Positions 1 through 8,027 of a DNA stretch of 64,000 nucleotides are shown here, in pieces; positions within the stretch are counted from its first letter, which is position 1; each line of letters starts with the position of its first letter. The notes below the pieces were generated by a model. That model saw nothing but the letters and a program-made list of their open reading frames with translations, searched no databases and was not told the DNA's origin. Position numbers and translations under genes: made by a program. The stretch spans positions 1 through 64,000 of the forward strand of contig CALJLN010000009.1 in assembly GCA_937982565.1 (NCBI GenBank). The letters run 5' to 3'. The DNA is from UBA2421 sp002343075. GTDB lineage: Bacteria > Planctomycetota > Phycisphaerae > Tepidisphaerales > Tepidisphaeraceae.

Positions 1-20
1 AGCAGCGTAAGGTTCTACTC

Positions 21-560
21 TCATAACAAGTGGTACAGGAATTGGGGGCAGGTCACGTTGATCAACAGCGGGGTACCGTCAGCGTTAAAACGAAGCAACA
101 TGCTGTCGGATGGAGTGTGTGTGCTGCCGGCGACTTCGAACGAACCATTGGAACCAACAGCCAAAGCTTTTGGGGTGAAGCCAGAGACAAAATCAATGTT
201 CACCTTTCCGCGGTTGCCAAATGACGTGTCGACTTTGCCGCGCGGTGTAAACCGTCGGATGGCCGCGTCGTTGGTCAAAGCGTAGATACGACCCGTGTCA
301 TCAGAACCAAAGCTGGTGAGACCGACCTCTAGTTGCAATACGCCGCCCGTTGCAAACGAGGGCCGCAAGTTGCCTTGTTGCGTGATGTACATGATCCGCC
401 GGTGACTCGCTGCAAGAATGCCGCCGTCGTAGGCGGGCAGAGCAGATTGCAACGGATCATTACCGATGTTCGACGGAACAAATGCTCCCCCGTCGCCGAA
501 ATCCGCTTGCGCACCCCCAAAGGCGAAGTGTTGGCGTGGTTCCAGCGGTTGAATGTGCAT
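21..560 (-). CDS. Delta-60 repeat protein with LEPR-type N-terminus, possibly 3'-truncated
   Basis: The 179-residue protein begins MHIQPLEPRQHFA, which resembles the LEPR motif found near the N-terminus of many planctomycete surface proteins. It then shows delta-60 repeat units, a beta-propeller-like repeat typical of secreted proteins: a hallmark DTSFGNRGKV, and an LLRFNADGT that would normally be followed by another DTSFG. Instead the frame turns into an unrelated 16-residue tail and stops at 21-23. A different minus-strand frame stays open from about position 60 to the window edge, so a frameshift, or simply a short protein, is possible. A GAGG Shine-Dalgarno lies just upstream of the ATG at 560. 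The exact role is unknown; secretion is inferred from the motif. Confidence 0.6.
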   Translation of the reverse strand: MHIQPLEPRQHFAFGGAQADFGDGGAFVPSNIGNDPLQSALPAYDGGILAASHRRIMYITQQGNLRPSFATGGVLQLEVGLTSFGSDDTGRIYALTNDAAIRRFTPRGKVDTSFGNRGKVNIDFVSGFTPKALAVGSNGSFEVAGSTHTPSDSMLLRFNADGTPLLINVTCPQFLYHLL

Positions 561-864
561 GAGGTACCCTCGTTTGTGTAGATCACTATATGACGTCGCA
601 CCTCGTCAATCTGTTTCAAGGTCGTTGGAGACGAGTCACCGCGGCGCAGCACTCTCCGAAGTCTACATGATCACGCCGCTATTCTAGTTCATGTGGTTCC
701 AACTTGGTAACAAAATCGACGGTGGCAACGGCAAATGCCCGCTATCGACGTTCGCCGTCTTCAAACGGAATCATTTGCGTGCCATTTGTGTGTTAGCAGC
801 CAGCACCGGCCTACGCGCCGTGCGGAAGCCATGGTATGTTTGCACTAGCGAGAGGAAACAATAG
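561..864. other. Divergent intergenic region
   Basis: This 304-base gap separates the leftward delta-60 gene from the rightward gene at 865 and must hold both promoters. I see Shine-Dalgarno-like bases next to both starts (AGAGG at 851-855 for the right-hand gene) but no convincing paired -35/-10 boxes, RNA gene or repeat. Confidence 0.4.
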
Positions 865-1563
865 ATGGCACAACCCAATCATCCCAAGGTGTACGACGGC
901 GACGGCGATCAGTTAATGGCGCGGGAGTTGAGCGATCTGGCCGATCGCGTCGTGCTCGTGCCCGGCACCGCCCCGGCGCGCAACCCCGAGGCCAAACCGC
1001 GCATTCGAATCATGTGGGGCAATCACCTGCTGGAAGATGTGCTCGCGGGGCGGTATCGCTCGATTGTGTGTGGCGTGAATGCCCAGGATAACTCCCGCGG
1101 GATCATCGCTCAGTTGGCGTCGCTCCTGCCGACCAGCCAATGGGATGAGCCTTCGATCACACAGAACGCCGCGCAGTTCAGCAGCGGGCCGGACAAGGTC
1201 AAGGTGCTGAAGTATGACCTGGACGTGGTTGAGGTTCTGGCGGTGTTGCGCCCGCCGAGCAAGCCAAATCTCACGCTGGCGGATCTTTCGGTCGCATTTG
1301 GCATTGTCTCAGAAATGATCGATCGCCGCCCGGGCCGCCTGCCGAGCGCGTCGGTTAGCTTTCTTGACGCGCGAGCCAATGCGCTGGTCGATCACAATAG
1401 GGAACAGCCGAGTTTTGAATCGATCCTGCGAACAATGTACGAAGCAGGCTATACGGGCGATGTCTACCCGCCTACGAGCATGTGGCGCGTCGCACCGATC
1501 AGTGTGTTTGCGAGATACCCATTCCCCCAAAGCCTCGATGTTATGCGCGGCGGGGGATTCTGA
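865..1563 (+). CDS. Hypothetical protein, 232 aa
   Basis: A well-formed reading frame with an AGAGG Shine-Dalgarno ten bases upstream of its ATG. The protein is soluble-looking: no signal peptide, membrane helix or low-complexity stretch. The middle part (about residues 65-90) reads SIVCGVNAQDNSRGIIAQL, and the C-terminal third (about 190-225) is rich in aromatic residues and proline. I do not recognise the family. It stands alone between a divergent surface-protein gene and a convergent methyltransferase, so context gives no function. Its regular composition and good ribosome site support it being a real gene. Confidence 0.7.
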   Translation: MAQPNHPKVYDGDGDQLMARELSDLADRVVLVPGTAPARNPEAKPRIRIMWGNHLLEDVLAGRYRSIVCGVNAQDNSRGIIAQLASLLPTSQWDEPSITQNAAQFSSGPDKVKVLKYDLDVVEVLAVLRPPSKPNLTLADLSVAFGIVSEMIDRRPGRLPSASVSFLDARANALVDHNREQPSFESILRTMYEAGYTGDVYPPTSMWRVAPISVFARYPFPQSLDVMRGGGF

Positions 1564-1681
1564 AACATCTTCCACGAATTGATACTAAGAAATAACGAAC
1601 CAGAAAAGACATTTGAGAGGATCGCTCGCGCGGCTTCCACCTAAGAGGGCGGATCCGTCTTTCAGCTCTCTTTCTCGCGTT

Positions 1682-2506
1682 TTATTCGTGAGATTTTGTG
1701 GGCAATCGCCTGGCAACAATCTGCAAATGCCCGGCCTTCGCTGCAGCCGCTGGGTCTTTGGCCAGTTCGGCCTCTAGTTTAAGCAACCGGTCAACCGCGT
1801 TGGGGGCTTCCAGCAGCTTCTTGTTGGCACGAACATTGACGACCGGCTTGCCCGTGATCGAGAGCACCTCGAAGCCAGATCGCTCGAACATCGCGCGCAT
1901 GGAAGCTGGCGTGAACATGGTAAGCTCGAACTGTTCTCGCACGTCTGAGGTCAGCCAGTTGGTGCGACTGCTGCGAATGAACTGCTCGAGCGCATCAAGG
2001 TTGCCCCTTTCGATAAAATGGTCAATTGCAGCCAATTTGCTATCCGCGGTGGCAATAACCACACCTGCCGGAGCGCAGATGCGAAACATCTCGTTCGTGG
2101 CTCGTTGCGGATCGGCGCAGATAGACAGCGGATCGCCCATCGCCAGAATGAGCGCAAAACACTCACTGGCAAGCTCGCCCATTTCGCAGATATCCGCAAC
2201 GACAAGTGTCGCCTTCCTGGCCCGCGGGCCAGCCGCTTCGAGTTTTTCTCGCGTTTGCTCGATCATCGCGCCCGATGAATCGAGAAATGTCGTCGGAAAA
2301 CCGCTCTTAAGCAGTTTAAGCCCCCACTTTCCCGTGCCGCAGCCGAGGTCGGCGCAGTGCGCCGTCGCATCGCGCGGCAGATAAGGCTTGACGGCACGCC
2401 AGGTTAGTTCGTCGTGAAAGGCCCAGTATGGGTCGTCGTAGATCGCGTCATACTTACGGGCCACACGATCGTGGTAGCGGCGGGAACGGTCGTCGTGCGT
2501 GGGCAT
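1682..2506 (-). CDS. Class I SAM-dependent methyltransferase
   Basis: The 274-residue protein contains the glycine-rich SAM-binding loop CADLGCGTGKWGLKLL (motif I), followed by an acidic strand end FLDSSGAM that would contact the ribose and then an LVVADICE strand (motif II), the order of a Rossmann-fold methyltransferase of the Methyltransf_11/25 type. The substrate cannot be read from the sequence. I chose the ATG at 2506 (MPTHDDRSRRYHD) because the longer open frame starting at 2635 would overlap the opposite gene at 2612 and its Shine-Dalgarno, and because family members usually begin close to the RYHDxVARKYD segment. It converges on the gene ending at 1563. Confidence 0.85.
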   Translation of the reverse strand: MPTHDDRSRRYHDRVARKYDAIYDDPYWAFHDELTWRAVKPYLPRDATAHCADLGCGTGKWGLKLLKSGFPTTFLDSSGAMIEQTREKLEAAGPRARKATLVVADICEMGELASECFALILAMGDPLSICADPQRATNEMFRICAPAGVVIATADSKLAAIDHFIERGNLDALEQFIRSSRTNWLTSDVREQFELTMFTPASMRAMFERSGFEVLSITGKPVVNVRANKKLLEAPNAVDRLLKLEAELAKDPAAAAKAGHLQIVARRLPTKSHE

Positions 2507-2611
2507 CAGGGCATTATGCCACAATGTCGGCGAAAGATGAGCGCGCAGCGCTGGCATTGGCAGAAGACGTGAGTATTCTGCTTCAACTACAGGAGGCTGA
2601 CGCGGAAAAAC

Positions 2612-2881
2612 ATGGATGAAGATTCGCAAATTCAATCGAGGCTGGCATCACTCGAGGCCGCCAGCGCGCAACTTGCCGACAGGTTGGAGCAGATCGAATC
2701 GCGCATCGCAGAATTGTCGCGTGTCGCGCTCGATCAACAGTCAATCAAGCGATTTGTTGAGATGAAAACCGGCCGCAGCGGCGAGATGTCAACCCGTATC
2801 GCTCAGCGGCTGGCAAAATGTGAAGCCGCGATTGAGATTCTTGCACGGTCGGACGACCCGGAGGCGGTCGATCAGGATTGA
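2612..2881 (+). CDS. Small coiled-coil protein, 89 aa
   Basis: A short gene with a perfect AGGAGG at 2591-2596, spaced 15 bases from the ATG. Residues 5-40 (SRLASLEAASAQLADRLEQ and onward) form heptads typical of a coiled coil, recalling SlyX-like proteins, but without enough similarity to assign it. It is charged and soluble and has no signal peptide. It reads away from the methyltransferase gene and towards murD. Function unknown. Confidence 0.6.
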   Translation: MDEDSQIQSRLASLEAASAQLADRLEQIESRIAELSRVALDQQSIKRFVEMKTGRSGEMSTRIAQRLAKCEAAIEILARSDDPEAVDQD

Positions 2882-2926
2882 GCGTGCTGAGGTTTGAGGA
2901 TTCTTCGAATGTGATTGTTCTGGCGA

Positions 2927-4225
2927 TTATGGCTGTTTTGCCATATCCGCGAACGCCTCTCCGCGCTGTTCGAAGTTGGAAAACTGGTCGTAGCTGGCAG
3001 TTCCTGTGCTGAGAAGGACAAAATCGCCCTCGGCTGCCATCGATTTTGCTGCACGGACGGCCCGCTGGAGATCGCCGCATTCGATGACGCGCACTTCGGT
3101 GTCCGTCAATCGCAACCGGGCGGCAAGCTGCGGGCCAATTTCACCGATCGTCAGCACCGCCTTGCAGCCGCGGGCAAGTTCGCGACACATCGTAGACCAG
3201 TCGAGTTGCTTATCGTGCCCGCCGACGATTTGAATAACTTTGCCTTGTGGGAATGATTGGCTTGCAGCGATGGCAGCTTCAGGGATGGTTGCGATCGAGT
3301 CGTTGATCCACGTCACGCCCGCCTCTTCGTGCACCACCTGCATGCGGTGTGGCAGGCCTTCAAAGCCGGCGATGCCAAGCTGCGCCTCTTCGCGCGTGAC
3401 CCCAAGGCAGTTCGCCGCGGCAAATGCTGCTTGTGCGTTGAGCTGATTATGTCGCCCGGCGATCCGCAACAAGAAGGGTGCCCGCCCCTCAATTCCATAC
3501 CTGCTGACGGTCGCATGCGTATCGGTGGCAAACGACGCGCAGATGGCGTTCTCCTCACTCAAGATTGCAAAATCGTCTTTGGTCTGGAAGCGAACGATGT
3601 TCTTCTTGGCATCATGATACGCCGCCGCTCCGCCGTGCCATTGGAGGTGGTCATCTGCGATCATGGTGACGACGGCCACGTCTGGGCTCCATCGCATCGG
3701 CCGAAGGTGTTCGAGCATATAGCTGGAAAGTTCAAGCACAACGGCATCGGCGGCACACATCTGGGGCAGGAGGCCCAGCAGCGACCCGCCGAGGTTGCCC
3801 CCGATAAACGTGCGATACTTTTGTTCGAGCATTTGGCCGAGTAATGCCGTGGTAGTCGATTTGCCCTTCGTTCCCGTCACGCCGACGATGGTGGCGGGGC
3901 ACCGCTCGATGAACAGCCGTATCTCAGTCGTGACCGCAACGCCCGCGCGCTGTGCCGCCAGCAGCATTGGGTGCGACAGTGGAATGGCTGGTGAGACTAC
4001 GAGTAGATCGGCGTTTGTAAAATCTCGCTCGACGAGCGATCCCAGCCGAAACTCCATTGGCAGGCCGTCGAGCGCGCGAACCGACTCGTGCAAGGTGTCG
4101 GCGGGGGCTTCGTCGGTGACGAGCACACGCGCGCCGTGCCCCGCTAGCCATTTGGAAACGCCAATGCCGCCGCCAAACCGGCCCAATCCAAGCACTGTAA
4201 TGCGCTTGCCATTGAAATCATCCAT
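2927..4225 (-). CDS. murD: UDP-N-acetylmuramoylalanine-glutamate ligase, MurD family
   Basis: The enzyme adds glutamate to UDP-MurNAc-L-alanine in the cytoplasmic stage of peptidoglycan synthesis. The order of domains is typical: an N-terminal Rossmann-like part (VLGLGRFGGG, residues 10-20), the central ATPase with P-loop GVTGTKGKSTTTALLG near residue 115, the NQLNAQAAFAA segment, and a C-terminal ligase domain with VGGHDKQLDW. The length of 432 residues is normal. The substrate loop reads NDSIATIPEA where the classical enzyme has NDSKATN, a difference that recalls MurD2-type ligases using L-glutamate; this is an inference. pyrF lies 91 bases upstream on the same strand. Confidence 0.9.
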   Translation of the reverse strand: MDDFNGKRITVLGLGRFGGGIGVSKWLAGHGARVLVTDEAPADTLHESVRALDGLPMEFRLGSLVERDFTNADLLVVSPAIPLSHPMLLAAQRAGVAVTTEIRLFIERCPATIVGVTGTKGKSTTTALLGQMLEQKYRTFIGGNLGGSLLGLLPQMCAADAVVLELSSYMLEHLRPMRWSPDVAVVTMIADDHLQWHGGAAAYHDAKKNIVRFQTKDDFAILSEENAICASFATDTHATVSRYGIEGRAPFLLRIAGRHNQLNAQAAFAAANCLGVTREEAQLGIAGFEGLPHRMQVVHEEAGVTWINDSIATIPEAAIAASQSFPQGKVIQIVGGHDKQLDWSTMCRELARGCKAVLTIGEIGPQLAARLRLTDTEVRVIECGDLQRAVRAAKSMAAEGDFVLLSTGTASYDQFSNFEQRGEAFADMAKQP

Positions 4226-4316
4226 GACAGGTAAATCGTATAGTGCTGCGTGAAAACTTCAAAGATGGCGTGAATCCTTGAAGAAATGGCGGCGGGGCGG
4301 GTCGAATCCCTTGCGG

Positions 4317-5225
4317 TTAGTCGATCGCCTTTTGTAGCTCCGCGCGCATTGTCTCCGCGGCGGCGGCGACGGCTGCTTGCCACGGTTGGCCGGGCTGCCT
4401 CTTGGGATAGAGGACGCTGCGGCTCGCCGACACGATCGCCCCTCTTCCTTTGATAAAAGCGGCCTTGGTCATCTCCGCGGTCGCGCCCTGCGTGCCGTAG
4501 CCGGGCAGAAGAAAGATCGACTGCGGTAGACGGGCACGGAGCGAAGCCATTGAGTGCGGTTGCGTGGCACCCACCACCGCACCCAGGCTGCTAAATCCAA
4601 GCTCCCCCATTAGCGTCGGCTGCGCGGCCACCGGAGCGAGCTGGTCGGCCAGCATCTCGCTCACCGTGCGCCCATCGGCGGTGACGACATCCTGCATGTG
4701 GGCCGATCCCGGGTTGCTCGTGCGAACCAGCACGAATAGGCCCTTGTCCCGTGCTATGGCCGACTGCACAAACGGATCAATCGCGTCCAGTCCCAGAAAC
4801 GGATTGATTGTGATCGCGTCCGGCGTGGACGTCGCCTCCCCCTCCCGCGTCGGTGCGTCGCCGAGGTGGGCATCGGCGTATGCCGTGCTGGTGCTGCCGA
4901 TGTCGCCGCGTTTCACATCGCCGATTGTCAGCAGGCCCATCGCCTCGGCCTCGCCGATCAGCGAATAATAGGCTTCTACGCCATCCCAGAGGTATCTCTC
5001 AAAGTAGGCCGACTGAAACTTCACGATGGGTGCGATCGGCGCAACCGCCTCCAGCACTTTCATCGTAAATGAGTAGATCGCGTCGACACACGCATCGATG
5101 TCGTTCATGTTTGCTGGCTTCAATTCCGGTGGGAACATCTCCAGCATCGGGTCAATACCCACACAAACGGGCGAGTGCTTCTTCTCGATTGCTCGGGTCA
5201 GGCGGTCGGCAAACAGCTCGGTCAT
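4317..5225 (-). CDS. pyrF: Orotidine 5'-phosphate decarboxylase, type 2
   Basis: It converts orotidine monophosphate to UMP, the last step of pyrimidine synthesis. The 302-residue length fits the longer type 2 subfamily. The N-terminal strand ends in VCVGIDPM, the strand before the active site carries VKFQSAYFER, and the catalytic loop appears as TIGDVKRGDIGSTS, with the Asp-Lys-Asp arrangement of the family. The C-terminal LLPGYGTQGAT loop binds phosphate. murD follows in the same direction after 91 bases, so cotranscription is possible. Confidence 0.95.
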   Translation of the reverse strand: MTELFADRLTRAIEKKHSPVCVGIDPMLEMFPPELKPANMNDIDACVDAIYSFTMKVLEAVAPIAPIVKFQSAYFERYLWDGVEAYYSLIGEAEAMGLLTIGDVKRGDIGSTSTAYADAHLGDAPTREGEATSTPDAITINPFLGLDAIDPFVQSAIARDKGLFVLVRTSNPGSAHMQDVVTADGRTVSEMLADQLAPVAAQPTLMGELGFSSLGAVVGATQPHSMASLRARLPQSIFLLPGYGTQGATAEMTKAAFIKGRGAIVSASRSVLYPKRQPGQPWQAAVAAAAETMRAELQKAID

Positions 5226-5308
5226 GCGGACGATTTTAGCGACATTAACGTCGTGTAGACAGCGACGGGCAAGTTGATTCGACGCGCCTTAGCCGAGGCT
5301 TGGCTCGA

Positions 5309-6745
5309 TCAATCATTGGCATCGATTGCGGTCACAATGGCCTCGTGAACGCGCTTGGCTTCCGGACCGGTCGAGCCGTTGAAGAGAATCGAAAACGCGT
5401 ACCAGTTGTCCTTCTTGGTCCGCACAAATCCGCTCAGGCAGCGAGCATTAGAAACATAGCCCGACTTGGCAAAGACTCGCCCCTTGAGGCCACCGCCGAA
5501 GCGATTGTCGAGCGTGCCGTCAACTCCGCCGACCGCGAGCGAACGAATGAACATTTCTCGGTTTGGGCCATAAAAATCGGCAATCAGCACCGCATTGATG
5601 GCGTGGGCGGACACCCGATTGGATTTGCTCAGGCCGCTGCCGTCGGCGAGGGAGAATTGCTGCTCTTCCACTCCCCTCTCCTTCAAAAACGCGGCCACCG
5701 CGGCGGCGCCGGCTCCCCACGACCCGCCGCGCGATGCACTTTGCGCCGCGGCGAGGCGTTTTAGCAGCACTTCGGCGTAGAGATTCATGCTATCCTTGTT
5801 TGCGCGATGAAGAACGACATCGATCGGCGTCTCGTGCTGCGCGAGCAGCGTCAGCCCGTCCGATTTGTGAGCATTGCGATCACGCACTACCCGACCGCGG
5901 ACATCTACGCCGTGCCGTTTCAGAGTTTCGGCCAACACCGTACCAAAGTAGAGCGGCGGATCGTGGATCGTGACCGACAGCGGTTCGCCGTGATTTGAGG
6001 CATTCGTCTCCCCGCGGAGGACGATTTTGTTCCCGCCGGCCACCCGGCTGAGCCAGATGGCATTTCGCTGGCCGAACGTGCAGGTGTTGGCAATGTCCGC
6101 ATAGGCGCTCGGCGGATCGGTGCGGTAAGAAACCACCGATCCGCGCTGGCCCGTGGTGAGAAAGAAGTCGAGGCAGTTCGCATTGAGATTCAGCCCGGCC
6201 ACCTGCGCCACATACCGGCGCTGAATCTGCTCCGGCGGCCAGGTCGGGTGGATGAACTGCTCATCGAACACGCCGTCATCCACGACCACATCGCCGACGC
6301 GGGTTATGCCGCGTGACTTGAGAAGTTCGGCCCAGTTCTCGAAAAGCGTCGTCGTGGTCCAGCCGTGCCTGCGGAGCATTTCGGCATCGCCAATGGTCGG
6401 GTCGCCGTCTCCAATAATGACCAGCTGATCATCCCGCATCGCAAGGCGGGTTGTAAATCGAAAATCCCCGCCGAGCGCGTGCAATGCTGCCGATGTGGTG
6501 AGCAGTTTCATATTGCTCGCCGGGATCATTGGCTCGTTGGCCCGGCTGGCAAAGACGACGGTCGTTTGCGCGGGGTCGGGGTTCAGCCGGACGACTTCAA
6601 CACCCACCTGCGCGTTTCCCAGCGACTTTGAAGCCAATGCGGTGCGGATATCGCCCGGCAGGTCGGCATTCGCTGCGACGGCGGGCGCGAGGAGGCAAAA
6701 CAGCAAACAAGCGACATGACGTCTCTTCCGTGAAACCGCGCACAT
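5309..6745 (-). CDS. dacB: D-alanyl-D-alanine carboxypeptidase/endopeptidase, PBP4 (DacB) type
   Basis: A periplasmic penicillin-binding protein that trims or opens peptidoglycan cross-links. The N-terminus is a signal peptide (basic MCAVSRKRRH, then a hydrophobic core ending AVAANA). The three serine-hydrolase motifs of family S13 are in order: SNMK near residue 77 with the nucleophile Ser and Lys, SKSN within ADGSGLSKSN near residue 370, and KSG near residue 430 in place of KTG. The roughly 480 residues leave room for the inserted domains usual in PBP4. It follows the protein kinase gene on the same strand after a gap of 108 bases. Confidence 0.93.
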   Translation of the reverse strand: MCAVSRKRRHVACLLFCLLAPAVAANADLPGDIRTALASKSLGNAQVGVEVVRLNPDPAQTTVVFASRANEPMIPASNMKLLTTSAALHALGGDFRFTTRLAMRDDQLVIIGDGDPTIGDAEMLRRHGWTTTTLFENWAELLKSRGITRVGDVVVDDGVFDEQFIHPTWPPEQIQRRYVAQVAGLNLNANCLDFFLTTGQRGSVVSYRTDPPSAYADIANTCTFGQRNAIWLSRVAGGNKIVLRGETNASNHGEPLSVTIHDPPLYFGTVLAETLKRHGVDVRGRVVRDRNAHKSDGLTLLAQHETPIDVVLHRANKDSMNLYAEVLLKRLAAAQSASRGGSWGAGAAAVAAFLKERGVEEQQFSLADGSGLSKSNRVSAHAINAVLIADFYGPNREMFIRSLAVGGVDGTLDNRFGGGLKGRVFAKSGYVSNARCLSGFVRTKKDNWYAFSILFNGSTGPEAKRVHEAIVTAIDAND

Positions 6746-6853
6746 CCCCCGATCATCGGCAGAACCGGCAGCGATTCAAGCATTTAAGCGAAGATAACAA
6801 GCGAGAATGATCCCACGCTCGAACGCGCGCCTGCAACCCGCGTGAAGCGGCCG

Positions 6854-7759
6854 CTATCGGGCAGTACCTTCGCGCTGTTGCAGGATATGATGAAACACGT
6901 CAAGCCGCTGGCCGACCTCAGCCATGTCGGCGGGGCGTTTGGCGGGGTTGAGGCGCACGCATTCCATCACGAAGCTACTCAGGCTCTCGGGCACCGCTGG
7001 GTTGCATTGCGCGGGCGTACGGATGAGATCGCCGGACAGAATACTGTTTTCCTTGCGCCCCGCGGTGAAGAGGGTGGGCATTTTCTCCATTGCCAGGCAG
7101 TAATAGAGCGTCGCACCGAAATTGAACACGTCTGTCTGCGGAGTGACCGGCTTGCACTTCACCTGCTCGGGCGAAATAAAGTCGGGCGTTCCCTGGATGC
7201 GCGCCTTGGCGGTGTTCACCGGGCAGGCCTGGCCCAGGTCGATCACTTTCACCTCATTCCGCGAGTTGAACAGGATGTTGTTCGGCTTGAGATCGCAGTG
7301 GACAAATCCATGCGAATGAACCGCGTGCAGCGCGCCGGCGGTCTGGCGGAAGATGTCGATCAGCGCCGCCATCGACCGCGGCTGTTCATTCTCCAGCGAA
7401 ACACCGTCAAACAATTCCATCACCAGCGCCGCTTCGTTCACTTTCCGCAAAAGTGTGCGATTAAACTTCACCGCAATCACCCGGCGGAGGTTGGTGTGCA
7501 CCACCCGTTGGCCGACCTCAAACTCGGCTTCGAGTTGCTCAACGAAGCGGATGTCCTTTTCATTCTTGCGGACGACGTGCTTCAGAGCGTAAATCTGCCC
7601 GTTTGCAGGGTCGCTGACGGCGTAAATCGTGCTCCCCGCGCCTTCACCGATAAAGCCGAGCACCTCATAGCCGAAGAGACGGCTCGGCACGTTCTTGCTC
7701 GCGCGCGCGGTACCGTCCATGGCGTCTACTGTCAGGGAACTGGCTGGCAAACTACTCAT
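6854..7759 (-). CDS. Serine/threonine protein kinase, cytosolic
   Basis: A Hanks-type kinase of 301 residues. Seen in order: a glycine-rich loop GEGAGSTIYAV, the lysine in YALKHVV, a catalytic loop HCDLKPNN in which Cys replaces the usual Arg before Asp (an RD-negative kinase), IDLGQA in place of the DFG motif, and an activation-segment end GTPDFISPEQ. There is no transmembrane helix or sensor domain, so it probably acts in the cytosol. I chose the ATG at 7759, preceded by GGGGAG at a six-base distance; the longer frame starts with TTG at 7822. It is downstream of atpA but separated from it by a strong terminator. Substrate unknown. Confidence 0.88.
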   Translation of the reverse strand: MSSLPASSLTVDAMDGTARASKNVPSRLFGYEVLGFIGEGAGSTIYAVSDPANGQIYALKHVVRKNEKDIRFVEQLEAEFEVGQRVVHTNLRRVIAVKFNRTLLRKVNEAALVMELFDGVSLENEQPRSMAALIDIFRQTAGALHAVHSHGFVHCDLKPNNILFNSRNEVKVIDLGQACPVNTAKARIQGTPDFISPEQVKCKPVTPQTDVFNFGATLYYCLAMEKMPTLFTAGRKENSILSGDLIRTPAQCNPAVPESLSSFVMECVRLNPAKRPADMAEVGQRLDVFHHILQQREGTAR

Positions 7760-7942
7760 CAACATCTCCCCAGCGAACAACCTCGCGGCGGCGGGCCGTT
7801 CTCTCTCAATGATATACGCCAAGTCCAGCCGGTTATTCGTCCGATATCCAAAATTCGATGCAGCCGGGACTTTCAGAAACGGTATTCTGGGAGAAACCGA
7901 TCGGCCCTATCGCGCCAACGCTTATTGGCCAAACACTTAGAG

Positions 7943-7986
7943 AAAAAGGGACGGCCCGGAAACGCATCGCGCATCCGGGCCTTCCC
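7943..7986 (-). terminator. Rho-independent terminator of the atp operon
   Basis: On the minus strand an eight-base perfect stem GGCCCGGA/TCCGGGCC (7974-7981 and 7953-7960) around a 13-base loop, extended outside by GGGA/TCCC pairing, is followed by TTTTT at 7943-7947. It lies about 40 bases after the atpA stop codon and would separate atpA from the kinase gene. Confidence 0.8.
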
Positions 7987-8027
7987 GTCGAACAGTCTTG
8001 AACGTAGTTATGAAACCTTGATCCGGG

